Source: an uncultured Lachnospiraceae bacterium
GTDB lineage: Bacteria > Bacillota > Clostridia > Lachnospirales > Lachnospiraceae
Direction: 5' to 3'
DNA: 6,938 bases
NCBI GenBank assembly: GCA_947176785.1
Contig: CAMWSA010000198.1
Location: 1 to 6,938 of the forward strand
Part shown: positions 1 through 6,908 of the stretch, one piece after another
Numbering within the stretch: the first letter of the stretch is position 1
Layout: every line of letters starts with the position of its first letter
Translations under genes and position numbers: made by a program
Notes under the pieces: generated by a model
What the model saw: only the letters and a program-made list of their open reading frames with translations
Database searches by the model: none
Told to the model about the DNA's origin: nothing

Positions 1-97
1 CAATTAATAGCGCATTTTCTACTATACAGATATAAAAATCTATGGTAAACTATTTAAATGTTCGGAACACTTTCATCATACAGAAAACAGGTCAGAC

Positions 98-103
98 AGG
101 GAG
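98..103 (+). promoter_or_regulatory. Ribosome binding site fixing the start of the FkbM gene
   Basis: AGGGAG lies 7 bases before the ATG at 111. The in-frame ATG at 42 has only AT-rich sequence before it and no purine-rich Shine-Dalgarno match. This favours the 111 start, which removes 23 residues from the longest reading. Confidence 0.7.
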
Positions 104-110
104 AACAGTA

Positions 111-1319
111 ATGCGAAAAGAGTTAACTCAGCTAGAAAATATATTAAACCTGTTGCAAAAAGCAGTTGTCATTTTTCGGCAGCCCTCAAATATAGTTGAT
201 GAGCCGATTCGAGAAATATTAAATACGGTGGAGGAAGTAAATACAGCATTGTTTGGCTGCAAAAGGCTTCCTGCATATCCCTTTGATGAGCATCCGAACA
301 ATATGGCTTCTTTTAGGGAACTATATAAACAGTGGCTGGATACATTTTCTGACGAACTGCAATACCGAAAGTCGCTTGGAAATAAAATTGATTATGATTT
401 TCATATTCTTCTTTCCCATGTATCAGTTATGAGTGAGGACGCATTAATAGCAGAGGCAGTTATACATCTTGAGAAAATCAGGCAGGTGTCCCCAAAAGGG
501 TACGAAAATATGAAAGAGGTATATACTGCCTACCGCCATTTATGGGGAGTTCTGGACTTGGAAAATGGCGATACGGATTTGATTAATAAACGTGTCCATG
601 AAGTAAAATGTCATCTGGAAGATTTCATCTGGCTGTATAACAATCTGGCAGACTACCGTTCTAAGAAAGTACTCCATGGGATTCTCAGATTTTGGTTGAC
701 ATTTGATTATGAATATAAGGACTCCTTAAAAGAGAACAATTATGATGACTATTATGACTTTGATATTTTAACCTGCAGCCCGGAGGAATGTCTGGTTGAT
801 CTGGGAGCATACAACGGGGACTCCGTTCTTTCCTTTATCCACAATTTTGGGGCTTACAAACGGATTTACTGCTATGAGATGACTTCCGCATCCATGGAAG
901 AGATGCAGAAAAACTTACAGGATTTTGATAATATTATATATCGGCAGGTTGCCGTTGGAAATATGAACGGCAGCGTGTATATGAAGGGCTTTACAAAAGA
1001 TATTTCCAGCAACACAGTCGCATCTAAGGGAAATATGGAAATTCCGATGGTAAAATTAGATGACGATATCCGTGAACCAATCACTTTTATTAAAATGGAT
1101 ATCGAGGGCAGTGAAGTAGAGGCAATGAAAGGCGCAGAGCGGCACATCCGGGAGGATAAACCCAAGTTCGCCGTCTGCTCTTATCACAATAACCGCCACA
1201 TATATGAAATTCCAAAGCTGATGCGGGAATATAATCCACAATATAAGCTTTATATGCGTTATAACGGGCTACTGGATAACATCCTGTTATCGGAATATGT
1301 TACTTATGCAATTCCTTAG
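111..1319 (+). CDS. FkbM-family SAM-dependent methyltransferase with long N-terminal extension
   Basis: Predicted 402-aa cytosolic methyltransferase that probably transfers a methyl group from S-adenosylmethionine to a hydroxyl of a sugar or other small acceptor. Numbering from the ATG at 111, the FkbM domain fills about residues 225-395. The SAM-binding motif I VDLGAYNGDS is at 229-238, an acidic strand end (YCYEM) is near 253-257, and the family signature IKMDIEGSEVE is at 327-337. Residues 1-160 are helical and not recognised. Residues about 165-210 (FIWLYNNLADYRSKKVLHGI) resemble the helical lead-in common in clostridial FkbM proteins. There is no signal peptide or membrane segment. The start at 111 was chosen for its Shine-Dalgarno; the ATG at 42 is in frame but lacks one. 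It is first in a rightward set of glycosyltransferase genes, so its substrate is probably a residue of the glycan they build. Family is secure; substrate is inferred. Confidence 0.9.
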   Translation: MRKELTQLENILNLLQKAVVIFRQPSNIVDEPIREILNTVEEVNTALFGCKRLPAYPFDEHPNNMASFRELYKQWLDTFSDELQYRKSLGNKIDYDFHILLSHVSVMSEDALIAEAVIHLEKIRQVSPKGYENMKEVYTAYRHLWGVLDLENGDTDLINKRVHEVKCHLEDFIWLYNNLADYRSKKVLHGILRFWLTFDYEYKDSLKENNYDDYYDFDILTCSPEECLVDLGAYNGDSVLSFIHNFGAYKRIYCYEMTSASMEEMQKNLQDFDNIIYRQVAVGNMNGSVYMKGFTKDISSNTVASKGNMEIPMVKLDDDIREPITFIKMDIEGSEVEAMKGAERHIREDKPKFAVCSYHNNRHIYEIPKLMREYNPQYKLYMRYNGLLDNILLSEYVTYAIP

Positions 1320-1362
1320 GGACTATGGGCAAAAATAAAGCGCTTACCACCGAGAGGCTATT

Positions 1363-2034
1363 ATGAATCTAGAGGAACAGTATCAGGAAATATCAAGGCT
1401 TAAGCAAGAAATCAATAACCGTCTCTCCAATGGAACAGACTACCTTTCCGTAAAAGAGTTGGCAATCTTCCTGGCCCGGGACAAGGAATATCAAAAACTA
1501 CACAGAATGGACAATCAGCTGATTAAACTACAGCATTTTTTGACTGTGTGGAGGGAAGAGCAGGAGAAGATGCCCAGTCAGGCAATGTCAGAAAATATTT
1601 TTTATCAGATCAGCAGTCTTGACGAGTTGGAGCAAAAATACTGCCGGATAGAATATTACGGCCTGCGGATGGAGAATCGCGTTCCCGAGCCATATTGCAG
1701 CCAATTGCTGGACTGGCTCCTAGAACACAAGGTCAGCGGCATTGCTCTGGGAATTATTATTAGAAACAGAACGGAACAGGGCATAGATAATATCTTATGC
1801 ATTGCTCAAGAGTTAAAGCGCAGAGCAGAGTTACCCAATGCGGTTCTGTTACTGCAGTATGCCCGTGAAAAATATCCCGGCGTGGAGGTGTTCCTTTTAG
1901 AGGAAGCCGACTGCTGGTTACAGGCCGGACAATGGAGAAGGGCACTTGACCTTTTGCAGGAAATCGAACAGCCTTCAACACAGATACAGGAAATTATTAC
2001 AGAATTACAACAGGTGGCTGAGAATGATAGATGA
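1363..2034 (+). CDS. Unrecognised helical protein with TPR-like C-terminus
   Basis: A 223-aa soluble protein that I do not recognise. Residues 2-20 are heptad-like and charged and may form a short coiled coil. Most of the rest is predicted helical. Residues about 157-201 read like a degenerate TPR pair: a helix with AVLLLQYAREKYPG, then EADCWLQAGQWRRALDLLQEI, which has the small/aromatic spacing of a TPR. There is no signal peptide, membrane helix or catalytic motif. GAGAGG at 1352-1357 lies 5 bases before the ATG. The gene starts 43 bases after the FkbM stop, and its last 11 bases overlap the next glycosyltransferase, so the two are probably translated in a coupled way. An adaptor or scaffold role for a glycosylation enzyme is a guess from the fold-like pattern and position. 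It is real as a gene: it fills the gap between two conserved genes, has a good ribosome binding site, and no competing frame is plausible. Confidence 0.8.
   Translation: MNLEEQYQEISRLKQEINNRLSNGTDYLSVKELAIFLARDKEYQKLHRMDNQLIKLQHFLTVWREEQEKMPSQAMSENIFYQISSLDELEQKYCRIEYYGLRMENRVPEPYCSQLLDWLLEHKVSGIALGIIIRNRTEQGIDNILCIAQELKRRAELPNAVLLLQYAREKYPGVEVFLLEEADCWLQAGQWRRALDLLQEIEQPSTQIQEIITELQQVAENDR
2012..2017 (+). promoter_or_regulatory. Ribosome binding site inside the upstream gene
   Basis: AGGTGG lies 6 bases before the ATG at 2024, within the last codons of the preceding 223-aa gene. It supports 2024 over the in-frame ATG at 1946, which would add 26 residues unlike a glycosyltransferase N-terminus and lengthen the overlap to 89 bases. 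Confidence 0.65.
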
Positions 2035-2683
2035 ATCTAAATTCTGCTTTATTATATGCACAAATGATGATTTGCAGCTGGAGGAATGTACCCTTTATAT
2101 CAACCTGCTGCACATCCCCGAAGGATATCGGACGGAACTGATCACAATAAAGGATGCCCCTTCTATGACATCAGGCTATAACAAAGGGATGAGATCCACT
2201 GATGCCAAATACAAAATCTATCTGCATCAGGATAGCTTTATTGTCGAACCCTTTTTTCTGGATAAGCTGCTGGAATTATTCAGGCAGGACAAAAGCATTG
2301 GCATGGCAGGCACCCTGGGAACCGAGCACTTGTCCAGGGATGGCGTAATGTGGCACGAGGACAGATGCGGGAATGTCTATTTATTGAATCAGCATGAAGG
2401 AAGCCGCATTGAGCTGTTGACACAGGGATACCGGGAGGTTGAGGCACTGGACGGCCTGCTGATGGCCACTCAATATGATCTTCCCTGGCGCGAGGACATC
2501 TTTCAGGGCTGGCATTTCTATGATGTGTCCCAGTGCATGGAATTTCGCCGGGCCGGTTATAAGGTTGTTGTCCCCGGGCAGGAGAAGAACTGGGTTATCC
2601 ACAGCTGCGGAATATGCTCCCTGTGGCAGTATGAAGATAACCGCAGGCTTTTACTACAGACATATCCGGAAATTGGCAGCTGA
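2024..2683 (+). CDS. Small GT-A-like glycosyltransferase (Glyco_tranf_2_5 type)
   Basis: A 219-aa protein resembling the short family-2-like glycosyltransferases grouped as Glyco_tranf_2_5. It probably transfers a sugar from a nucleotide sugar in the cytosol. Residues 6-15 (KFCFIICTND) form the first beta strand. GYNKGMRSTDAKYKIYLHQDSF at about 51-72 is the nucleotide-sugar region, with HQD (68-70) in the place of a canonical DxD. DGLLMAT is at 143-149, GWHFYDVSQCMEFRRAGYKVVVP at about 162-184 holds the likely acceptor/catalytic region, and WVIHSCG is at 190-196. It is shorter than typical GT2 enzymes and has no membrane helix, as expected for this subgroup. The start at 2024 overlaps the preceding gene by 11 bases and is in another frame, indicating translational coupling. 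Donor and acceptor are unknown. Family call is from recalled motif patterns. Confidence 0.82.
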   Translation: MIDESKFCFIICTNDDLQLEECTLYINLLHIPEGYRTELITIKDAPSMTSGYNKGMRSTDAKYKIYLHQDSFIVEPFFLDKLLELFRQDKSIGMAGTLGTEHLSRDGVMWHEDRCGNVYLLNQHEGSRIELLTQGYREVEALDGLLMATQYDLPWREDIFQGWHFYDVSQCMEFRRAGYKVVVPGQEKNWVIHSCGICSLWQYEDNRRLLLQTYPEIGS

Positions 2684-2750
2684 TCCTGGCATGACGGGCT
2701 TATGTGCATGGCATTATTAAATGTAAAGCATTTTGGGATAAGGCAGATTA

Positions 2751-2756
2751 AGGAGG
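2751..2756 (+). promoter_or_regulatory. Consensus Shine-Dalgarno before a triple ATG
   Basis: A perfect AGGAGG is followed by three consecutive in-frame ATG codons at 2758, 2761 and 2764. The first is only 1 base from the motif, the second 4, and the third 7. The third has the usual spacing and was chosen as the start. Confidence 0.7.
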
Positions 2757-2763
2757 GATGATG

Positions 2764-3975
2764 ATGGATATTGTGCCCAATCATGAATTACAGCATTGTA
2801 AAGTCCTGTATATAGACTGGAACTGCTATGGCGGGGAAGATATGAAAACAGAACTGCTTCGTTATGGAATGGAGTTGTCGTCCTTCTCATTTTCCCCCAA
2901 AACCAATCGAAATGACCTCGCTTTTGAGGCCGAACTGAGTTCGTCCATCCGTTCCTTTTGCCCACAGTTCGTTTTCTCCTTCAATTACTTTCCGGTCATA
3001 TCCAAGGTCTGCAATGCGTTGGAGACAGTTTATGTGTCCTGGGTATACGATAATCCCCTGGTTTCCCTCTATTCCTACACGCTTGCCGGTCCATGGAACA
3101 GGGTGTTTCTGTTTGACAGACAGGAATATCTGTTTTTTCGGGATAACGGGATCAATACAGTTCATTACCTGCCCCTTGCCGCCGCACCCGCCAGACTGAC
3201 AGAACCCCTTTCCTCGGGTTCTCTCCCGCAATACCATGCTGACATCTCTTTTGTCGGTTCATTGTATACAGAACCCAAGCACCAGCTATATCACCGTCTC
3301 AAAAATGTTTCCGGCTATACCAGAGGCTATCTGGATGCCATTATGCAGGCCCAAAAACTGGTATATGGCACCGCCTTTATCGAAGAACTGTTAAACGAGG
3401 ACATACTCGCCGACCTGCGCAGATCCTGCCCCTGCCCGCCTAACGCCGATGGTGTGGAAACAGAAAGTTATCTCTACGGCAATTATTTCCTGCTTCGTCA
3501 TGTCACGGCCATGGAACGGACAGAGTTAATTCAAAGGATCTGCCGGAAGTATCCCCTGCAGCTGTACACCAACGACCAGACATTTACCTGCCCAGGCTGT
3601 ACCAATCATGGACCGGTGGAATATTATCGGGAAGCACCTCCGATATTCTTCCACAGCAGGATCAATCTGAACATTACCCTGCGCAGCATCAAGAGCGGCA
3701 TTCCCCTGCGGGCCTTTGATATCATAGGCAGCCGGGGATTCCTCCTGACCAATTACCAGGAAGACTTTCTGGATTGTTTCGTTCCGGAGGAAGACTTTGT
3801 ATACTTTACGGACACCGAGGATATGATGGGAAAAATCGAATATTATCTGTCCCATGAACAGGAAAGAGCCGAAATTGCGCAGCATGGATATGAGCAGGTT
3901 TTAAAGCATCATACCTATGAGCATCGGATTCCTGTACTATTTGGAGACATAAGCGCACAGGCTGCATTCAGCTGA
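2764..3975 (+). CDS. CgeB-like glycosyltransferase (DUF3880 plus group 1-type C-terminal domain)
   Basis: A 403-aa GT-B-like protein of the CgeB type. The namesake is a Bacillus spore-coat maturation protein, and relatives sit widely in surface and flagellar glycosylation loci. The N-terminal half carries a DUF3880-like domain: KVLYIDWNCYGG near residues 13-24, WVYDNPL at 93-99, FLFDRQEYLFFRDNG near 115-129, and LPLAAAP at 136-142. The second half starts with DISFVGSLY at 160-168. It holds the signature INLNITLRSIKSGIPLRAFD from about 300 and GSRGFLLTNYQED to about 334, then a C-terminal helix region ending in HTYEHR, which is typical of the Glyco_trans_1_2 domain. No signal peptide or transmembrane segment is visible, so it should act in the cytosol. 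The 80-base gap after the previous gene is not obviously a terminator, so co-transcription is likely. Its 3' end overlaps the convergent Maf-like gene by 8 bases. Donor sugar is unknown. Confidence 0.88.
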   Translation: MDIVPNHELQHCKVLYIDWNCYGGEDMKTELLRYGMELSSFSFSPKTNRNDLAFEAELSSSIRSFCPQFVFSFNYFPVISKVCNALETVYVSWVYDNPLVSLYSYTLAGPWNRVFLFDRQEYLFFRDNGINTVHYLPLAAAPARLTEPLSSGSLPQYHADISFVGSLYTEPKHQLYHRLKNVSGYTRGYLDAIMQAQKLVYGTAFIEELLNEDILADLRRSCPCPPNADGVETESYLYGNYFLLRHVTAMERTELIQRICRKYPLQLYTNDQTFTCPGCTNHGPVEYYREAPPIFFHSRINLNITLRSIKSGIPLRAFDIIGSRGFLLTNYQEDFLDCFVPEEDFVYFTDTEDMMGKIEYYLSHEQERAEIAQHGYEQVLKHHTYEHRIPVLFGDISAQAAFS

Positions 3976-5485
3976 TCCGGTTTTCCTCTCTCGTGCCAGC
4001 TATCCTGGCCCCAATGTGTGACAGATTGTAATATGTTATCCATGGGGTCAGTTCTATCCTCTGTTCAATCCACTGCCGGTATGAAATAAATTGCCTGTCC
4101 GCATACACGATTGTTTCCCCCACGCCTTCCACAGGCATCATGCCTTCTGTTGTTACGACTGCCCTGTCCATGGTACCCTCCGCATGGGAAAGCCCTTTCG
4201 GATACGCCAGATCCACCCCCGCCAGGTATATCTTTTCCGCTCCAAACCGAATTGCCGCTTCCATAGCCAGATGTGTTACCGTCCCTCCGATTACCCATGC
4301 ATCTTTATCCCCTCCCTTACCCGGGGAATCGGTTATTGGAATCTTGTATTTGTCTCCCCGGTAATTTTCGGCGAATTTCCAATATGCAGTCATCCCCAGC
4401 AACAGGGGTACCTTTTGATCCTCCAGACCTTCTATCTGTCCGTAAATCCTCTCCATAAAATCCAGGACCACGACCATATCCGGCACAATGCCGGCTTCCA
4501 ACAGCTTTCTAAACACAGTTCCAACCGCAATCAACGTTTTATTACCCTGGCTTTCTCTCAAAAATTCCATGCTATCATCCAAAGAGGGGCCTGCGGCGAT
4601 GACAACAAACTCTTTCTGCAGGCCGGAACAGTCAAACTCCGAGATCATTCTGCATTGGCTTCGCCAGTTATGCCAGTAATTAAACTCCATATCTCTTGAA
4701 GCCTTCTTGGGCGCACTATATTGCACATATACTTCCTCCAGAAGCTGACGGGCCTCCTCCTGTTCACCATACAATTCCGGCATCAAAACATAATATCCCA
4801 TATCCTTTTGCTCAATGCTGCGCAAAAATGGACCCGGGTCTGCATCAACAATCACATTTAACCTGTCATCCGGCACCCAGTTAAGCACCCCGTATCTTCT
4901 GGCATACTCCACGATCCGGGCATCCTTTTCAAACACATTGATGGTGACTGTTTCATTGGAAACACGGTACAACTGATATATCAGATATCCCAGCCCACAT
5001 CCCCTGATGGAATACGCCGCCTTTTGGGGTTCATAGATATAATCCGCCAGCTTTCTCGCCTCCCACATGGGATCAACACTGCTGTGGATGTACTTGTCCC
5101 TTTTGATATCCTTCAACGTCAAAAATCCGGATATGCTGCTTTCAAAACTGTAGTCCTGCTCGTCATTTTCCGTATAAATCCGGCCTCCGTGCCGTTGTAT
5201 TTTCTCTTCCAACAGCGGCATTATCCGGCTTTCTATTATGTCTCCCCGCAAGATCAGATCATCATCTACATCAATCAACATCTGCACGGCATTCCACAGT
5301 TCTGTCCCCTTCGCCAAATCCTGTTTTATGTACTCTTTACAGATCTCCCCCAGTCTGGGCAGTATTTTGTTCCCCATTTCAACCGCATGGTATTCATCAT
5401 GGATCTTTGCAAACTCAATGATCTGTTTTAAATCACATACCAAGTCGGCCTCTCTATATAAATCTTCCAAGAAATTTTCTGCCAT
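3968..5485 (-). CDS. DUF115 / MptE-like protein, Maf-type motility accessory factor glycosyltransferase
   Basis: A 505-aa protein of the DUF115 (6-hydroxymethylpterin pyrophosphokinase MptE-like) family. In flagellated bacteria, members of this size are called Maf and are implicated in transferring nonulosonic-acid-type sugars to flagellin. The N-terminal domain shows a Rossmann-like glycine run, RGCGLGYLIYQL at about 161-172, followed by INVFEKDARIVEYA near 182-195, as usual in Maf proteins. The central DUF115 domain has VVIAAGPSLDD near 294-304, an AVGTVFRKLLEAGIVPDMVVVLD stretch at about 320-342, and GVDLAYPKGLSHAEG at 423-437. The start at 5485 follows GGAGGA by 5 bases. The frame is open upstream to 5578, but that would add 31 poorly conserved residues across the intergenic gap and overlap the preceding gene. 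The gene is 71 bases downstream of a family 2 glycosyltransferase on the same strand and has its own candidate promoter. Flagellin as acceptor is inferred; no flagellin gene is present here. Confidence 0.9.
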   Translation of the reverse strand: MAENFLEDLYREADLVCDLKQIIEFAKIHDEYHAVEMGNKILPRLGEICKEYIKQDLAKGTELWNAVQMLIDVDDDLILRGDIIESRIMPLLEEKIQRHGGRIYTENDEQDYSFESSISGFLTLKDIKRDKYIHSSVDPMWEARKLADYIYEPQKAAYSIRGCGLGYLIYQLYRVSNETVTINVFEKDARIVEYARRYGVLNWVPDDRLNVIVDADPGPFLRSIEQKDMGYYVLMPELYGEQEEARQLLEEVYVQYSAPKKASRDMEFNYWHNWRSQCRMISEFDCSGLQKEFVVIAAGPSLDDSMEFLRESQGNKTLIAVGTVFRKLLEAGIVPDMVVVLDFMERIYGQIEGLEDQKVPLLLGMTAYWKFAENYRGDKYKIPITDSPGKGGDKDAWVIGGTVTHLAMEAAIRFGAEKIYLAGVDLAYPKGLSHAEGTMDRAVVTTEGMMPVEGVGETIVYADRQFISYRQWIEQRIELTPWITYYNLSHIGARIAGTREENRIS

Positions 5486-5490
5486 ACATT

Positions 5491-5496
5491 TCCTCC
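5491..5496 (-). promoter_or_regulatory. Ribosome binding site fixing the Maf-like gene start
   Basis: On the minus strand GGAGGA lies 5 bases before the ATG at 5485. A second ATG at 5489 is closer to it but out of frame. This supports the 505-aa form over the 536-aa reading. Confidence 0.75.
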
Positions 5497-5519
5497 CGAG
5501 CACGCGCAATTCCTTTGTG

Positions 5520-5528
5520 ATTATAACA
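5520..5528 (-). promoter_or_regulatory. Candidate extended -10 promoter for the Maf-like gene
   Basis: The minus strand reads TGTTATAAT, a full match to the extended -10 consensus TGnTATAAT of housekeeping sigma factors. It sits in the 71-base gap between the family 2 glycosyltransferase and the Maf-like gene. Transcription would start near 5513, leaving a leader of about 28 bases that contains the ribosome binding site. No good -35 hexamer is found 16-18 bases upstream, so it would depend on the extended -10. It could allow expression of the Maf-like gene apart from its upstream neighbours. Confidence 0.4.
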
Positions 5529-5556
5529 CGGCAGTGTATCCATGCGCGACGCCCAC

Positions 5557-6603
5557 CTATGCCTCCCCTGTGTGACATACTTGCTGCAAATATGCCTCTC
5601 GTATCGCCGCCAGTTCTTCCGGGCAGAACTGGTTATCCATTTCCAGCAGACACAATATCGGATACTGCTGTTTCATTATATAAAAATAGGGGTTTCTCTT
5701 ATACTCCGGAAATATTTTTAAAATGTTTATCTTCATAAAGGGGAAAATATCCGGTATATAAGAAAATCTCGTAAATACAATATGCCATGTATTAAGATAA
5801 AACCTCTGCAGGAAGTCTCTTTCAATTTCATCATGCCATGGTTCAAAAGCTCCCCGCTCTTTAAACGCATCTATAAGCATCAATTCGATCATCAAACGGT
5901 CCAGATGATGTGGAGCATTGATACTCGTCATAGTAGAAGCAGGATTGATAAAATAATGGTACATCACCTTATCCAATATGTACAGGGAGCCAATATATAA
6001 TTCGAGGATAGCGCCAAAATAATTGTCTTCACAAGCCAGCTTCTCAGGAAACTGAATGTCATGCTCCACAATTATGGATTTTTTATACAGCCCAGTACAA
6101 ATACTGCCATAACTGCCCTGGTTCCCACATTCCTGCACCTGCCCATAATAAAGATTGTTCTTAGGTGTGAATACATATTCCACGTCGTGGCGGTTATCCT
6201 CAAATATGGCATGCTCCCCTGGATAAGCTTCGCTTACAAATTTGCATTTCACAGCGTCATACTTAAGGGTACGCATCTTTTCATACAGCAGACTATACAT
6301 ATCCTTGTCAATCCAGTCATCTGCATCCACAAAACCGATGTACTGTCCCGAAGCATATGCCAGGCCAATATTTTTTGCTCCCCCCTGCCGCAGATTTTCC
6401 TCATAAGTAATTACTATGATATTTTCAGGATAAAGGCGCTCCCACTTGTACAATTTATCAAGAGTATTGTCAGTGGACGCATCGTTAATTACAATAATCT
6501 CCATCATATCCAATCCGATGGTTTGCGCCACTACGCTTTCCAGGCAGCGATCGATATATTCCTCCACATTGTAACAGGGTATGATAATTGATATTTCAGC
6601 CAT
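5557..6603 (-). CDS. Family 2 glycosyltransferase (GT-A fold)
   Basis: A 348-aa glycosyltransferase that should use a nucleotide-sugar donor in the cytosol. The N-terminal GT2 domain is textbook: ISIIIPCYNVEEYIDRCLESV at about 4-24, IIVINDASTDNT at 36-47, the NLRQGGAKNIGLAYASGQYIGF run before the metal-binding DADD at 93-96, and FPEKLACEDNYFG at 185-197, whose ED pair is in the place of the catalytic acid region. The last 130 or so residues are helical and aromatic-rich, with no clear membrane helix, and are not recognised. The start at 6603 follows AGGAGG at 6613-6618 by 9 bases. Its first 8 bases overlap the end of the upstream partial gene, so coupled translation is likely. It is followed after 71 bases by the Maf-like gene. 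It probably adds one sugar to the same glycan or acceptor; the sugar is unknown. Confidence 0.93.
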   Translation of the reverse strand: MAEISIIIPCYNVEEYIDRCLESVVAQTIGLDMMEIIVINDASTDNTLDKLYKWERLYPENIIVITYEENLRQGGAKNIGLAYASGQYIGFVDADDWIDKDMYSLLYEKMRTLKYDAVKCKFVSEAYPGEHAIFEDNRHDVEYVFTPKNNLYYGQVQECGNQGSYGSICTGLYKKSIIVEHDIQFPEKLACEDNYFGAILELYIGSLYILDKVMYHYFINPASTMTSINAPHHLDRLMIELMLIDAFKERGAFEPWHDEIERDFLQRFYLNTWHIVFTRFSYIPDIFPFMKINILKIFPEYKRNPYFYIMKQQYPILCLLEMDNQFCPEELAAIREAYLQQVCHTGEA

Positions 6604-6908
6604 TTTCTAACGCCTCCTGTAAAATGCCATCCAAAACCTCTGGAGATAGTTTCTTCCCTTCTTCATACATTACAACTCTGCAAAATCCCGTATATGGTCT
6701 GGAACTGTTGTGTAACCTGCCAGGACCATTACATTGAATTGGGCCTATCCTGGTCACCATCTCCCTTAAACATCCTGAATTTGTCATGCGCATTTGTAGA
6801 AATATAGATATCTGTATTCCTTTGTTCAAAAGGCTCAAAATAATTCGGAATTATATTTATATCATTTTCATCTCTTTTTATAAATCCTGCGTTTATCAGA
6901 TGCTCCGC
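6596..6908 (-). CDS. C-terminal fragment of an unrecognised protein, apparently frameshifted
   Basis: Incomplete at the right edge and not recognised. Two overlapping frames both look coding. The outer frame is open from 6908 to a TAA at 6729-6731 and includes PNYFEPFEQ and DIYISTNAHDKFRMFKGDGD. The inner frame gives CNGPGRLHNSSRPYTGFCRVV and ends LSPEVLDGILQEALENG at the TGA at 6596-6598. Dropping one base of the GGG run at 6741-6743 joins them into one 103-residue open frame (312 bases including stop), reading naturally through GDQDRPIQCNGPGRL. The inner frame alone could only start at a TTG at 6838 with no good ribosome binding site, so a short independent gene is unlikely. The end overlaps the glycosyltransferase start by 8 bases and contains its ribosome binding site, which argues the C-terminus is genuine. 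The break lies about 170 bases from adapter-contaminated contig end, so a sequence error is more likely than a true pseudogene. Confidence 0.6.

Noticed and set aside
1..48. Possible tail of an upstream rightward gene, 15 codons open to a TAA at 46-48
   Set aside because: Too short to judge; the open stretch is expected by chance. No clear promoter was found in 1-97 either, though the region is AT-rich.
42..110. Longer N-terminus for the FkbM gene from the ATG at 42
   Set aside because: No Shine-Dalgarno before 42, while the ATG at 111 has AGGGAG at 7 bases. The extra 23 residues show no family feature.
2691..2720. Weak promoter-like pair (ATGACG, 17-18 bases, TATTAA) before the CgeB-like gene
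   Set aside because: Only about 4 of 6 matches in each box, which is expected by chance in AT-rich spacer; co-transcription with the upstream genes is simpler.
4963..5010. Glycine-rich GCGLGYLI segment of the Maf-like protein as a fused methyltransferase
   Set aside because: Maf proteins normally carry a Rossmann-like N-terminal domain with such a run before DUF115, so no extra enzyme activity is needed to explain it.
5486..5578. 31-residue upstream extension of the Maf-like protein
   Set aside because: It would overlap the glycosyltransferase end and cross the candidate promoter, and GGAGGA at 5491-5496 points to the ATG at 5485.
4091..5738. Long plus-strand open frames (for example 4091-4699, 5024-5431, 5238-5738) antisense to the Maf-like and glycosyltransferase genes
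   Set aside because: They lie opposite well-supported conserved genes, have low-complexity or unlikely protein composition, and no good ribosome binding sites. They are shadow frames.
6729..6745. Programmed ribosomal frameshift joining the two frames of the partial gene
   Set aside because: I see no slippery heptamer with downstream structure, and the proximity of the adapter-bearing end makes a base error more likely.
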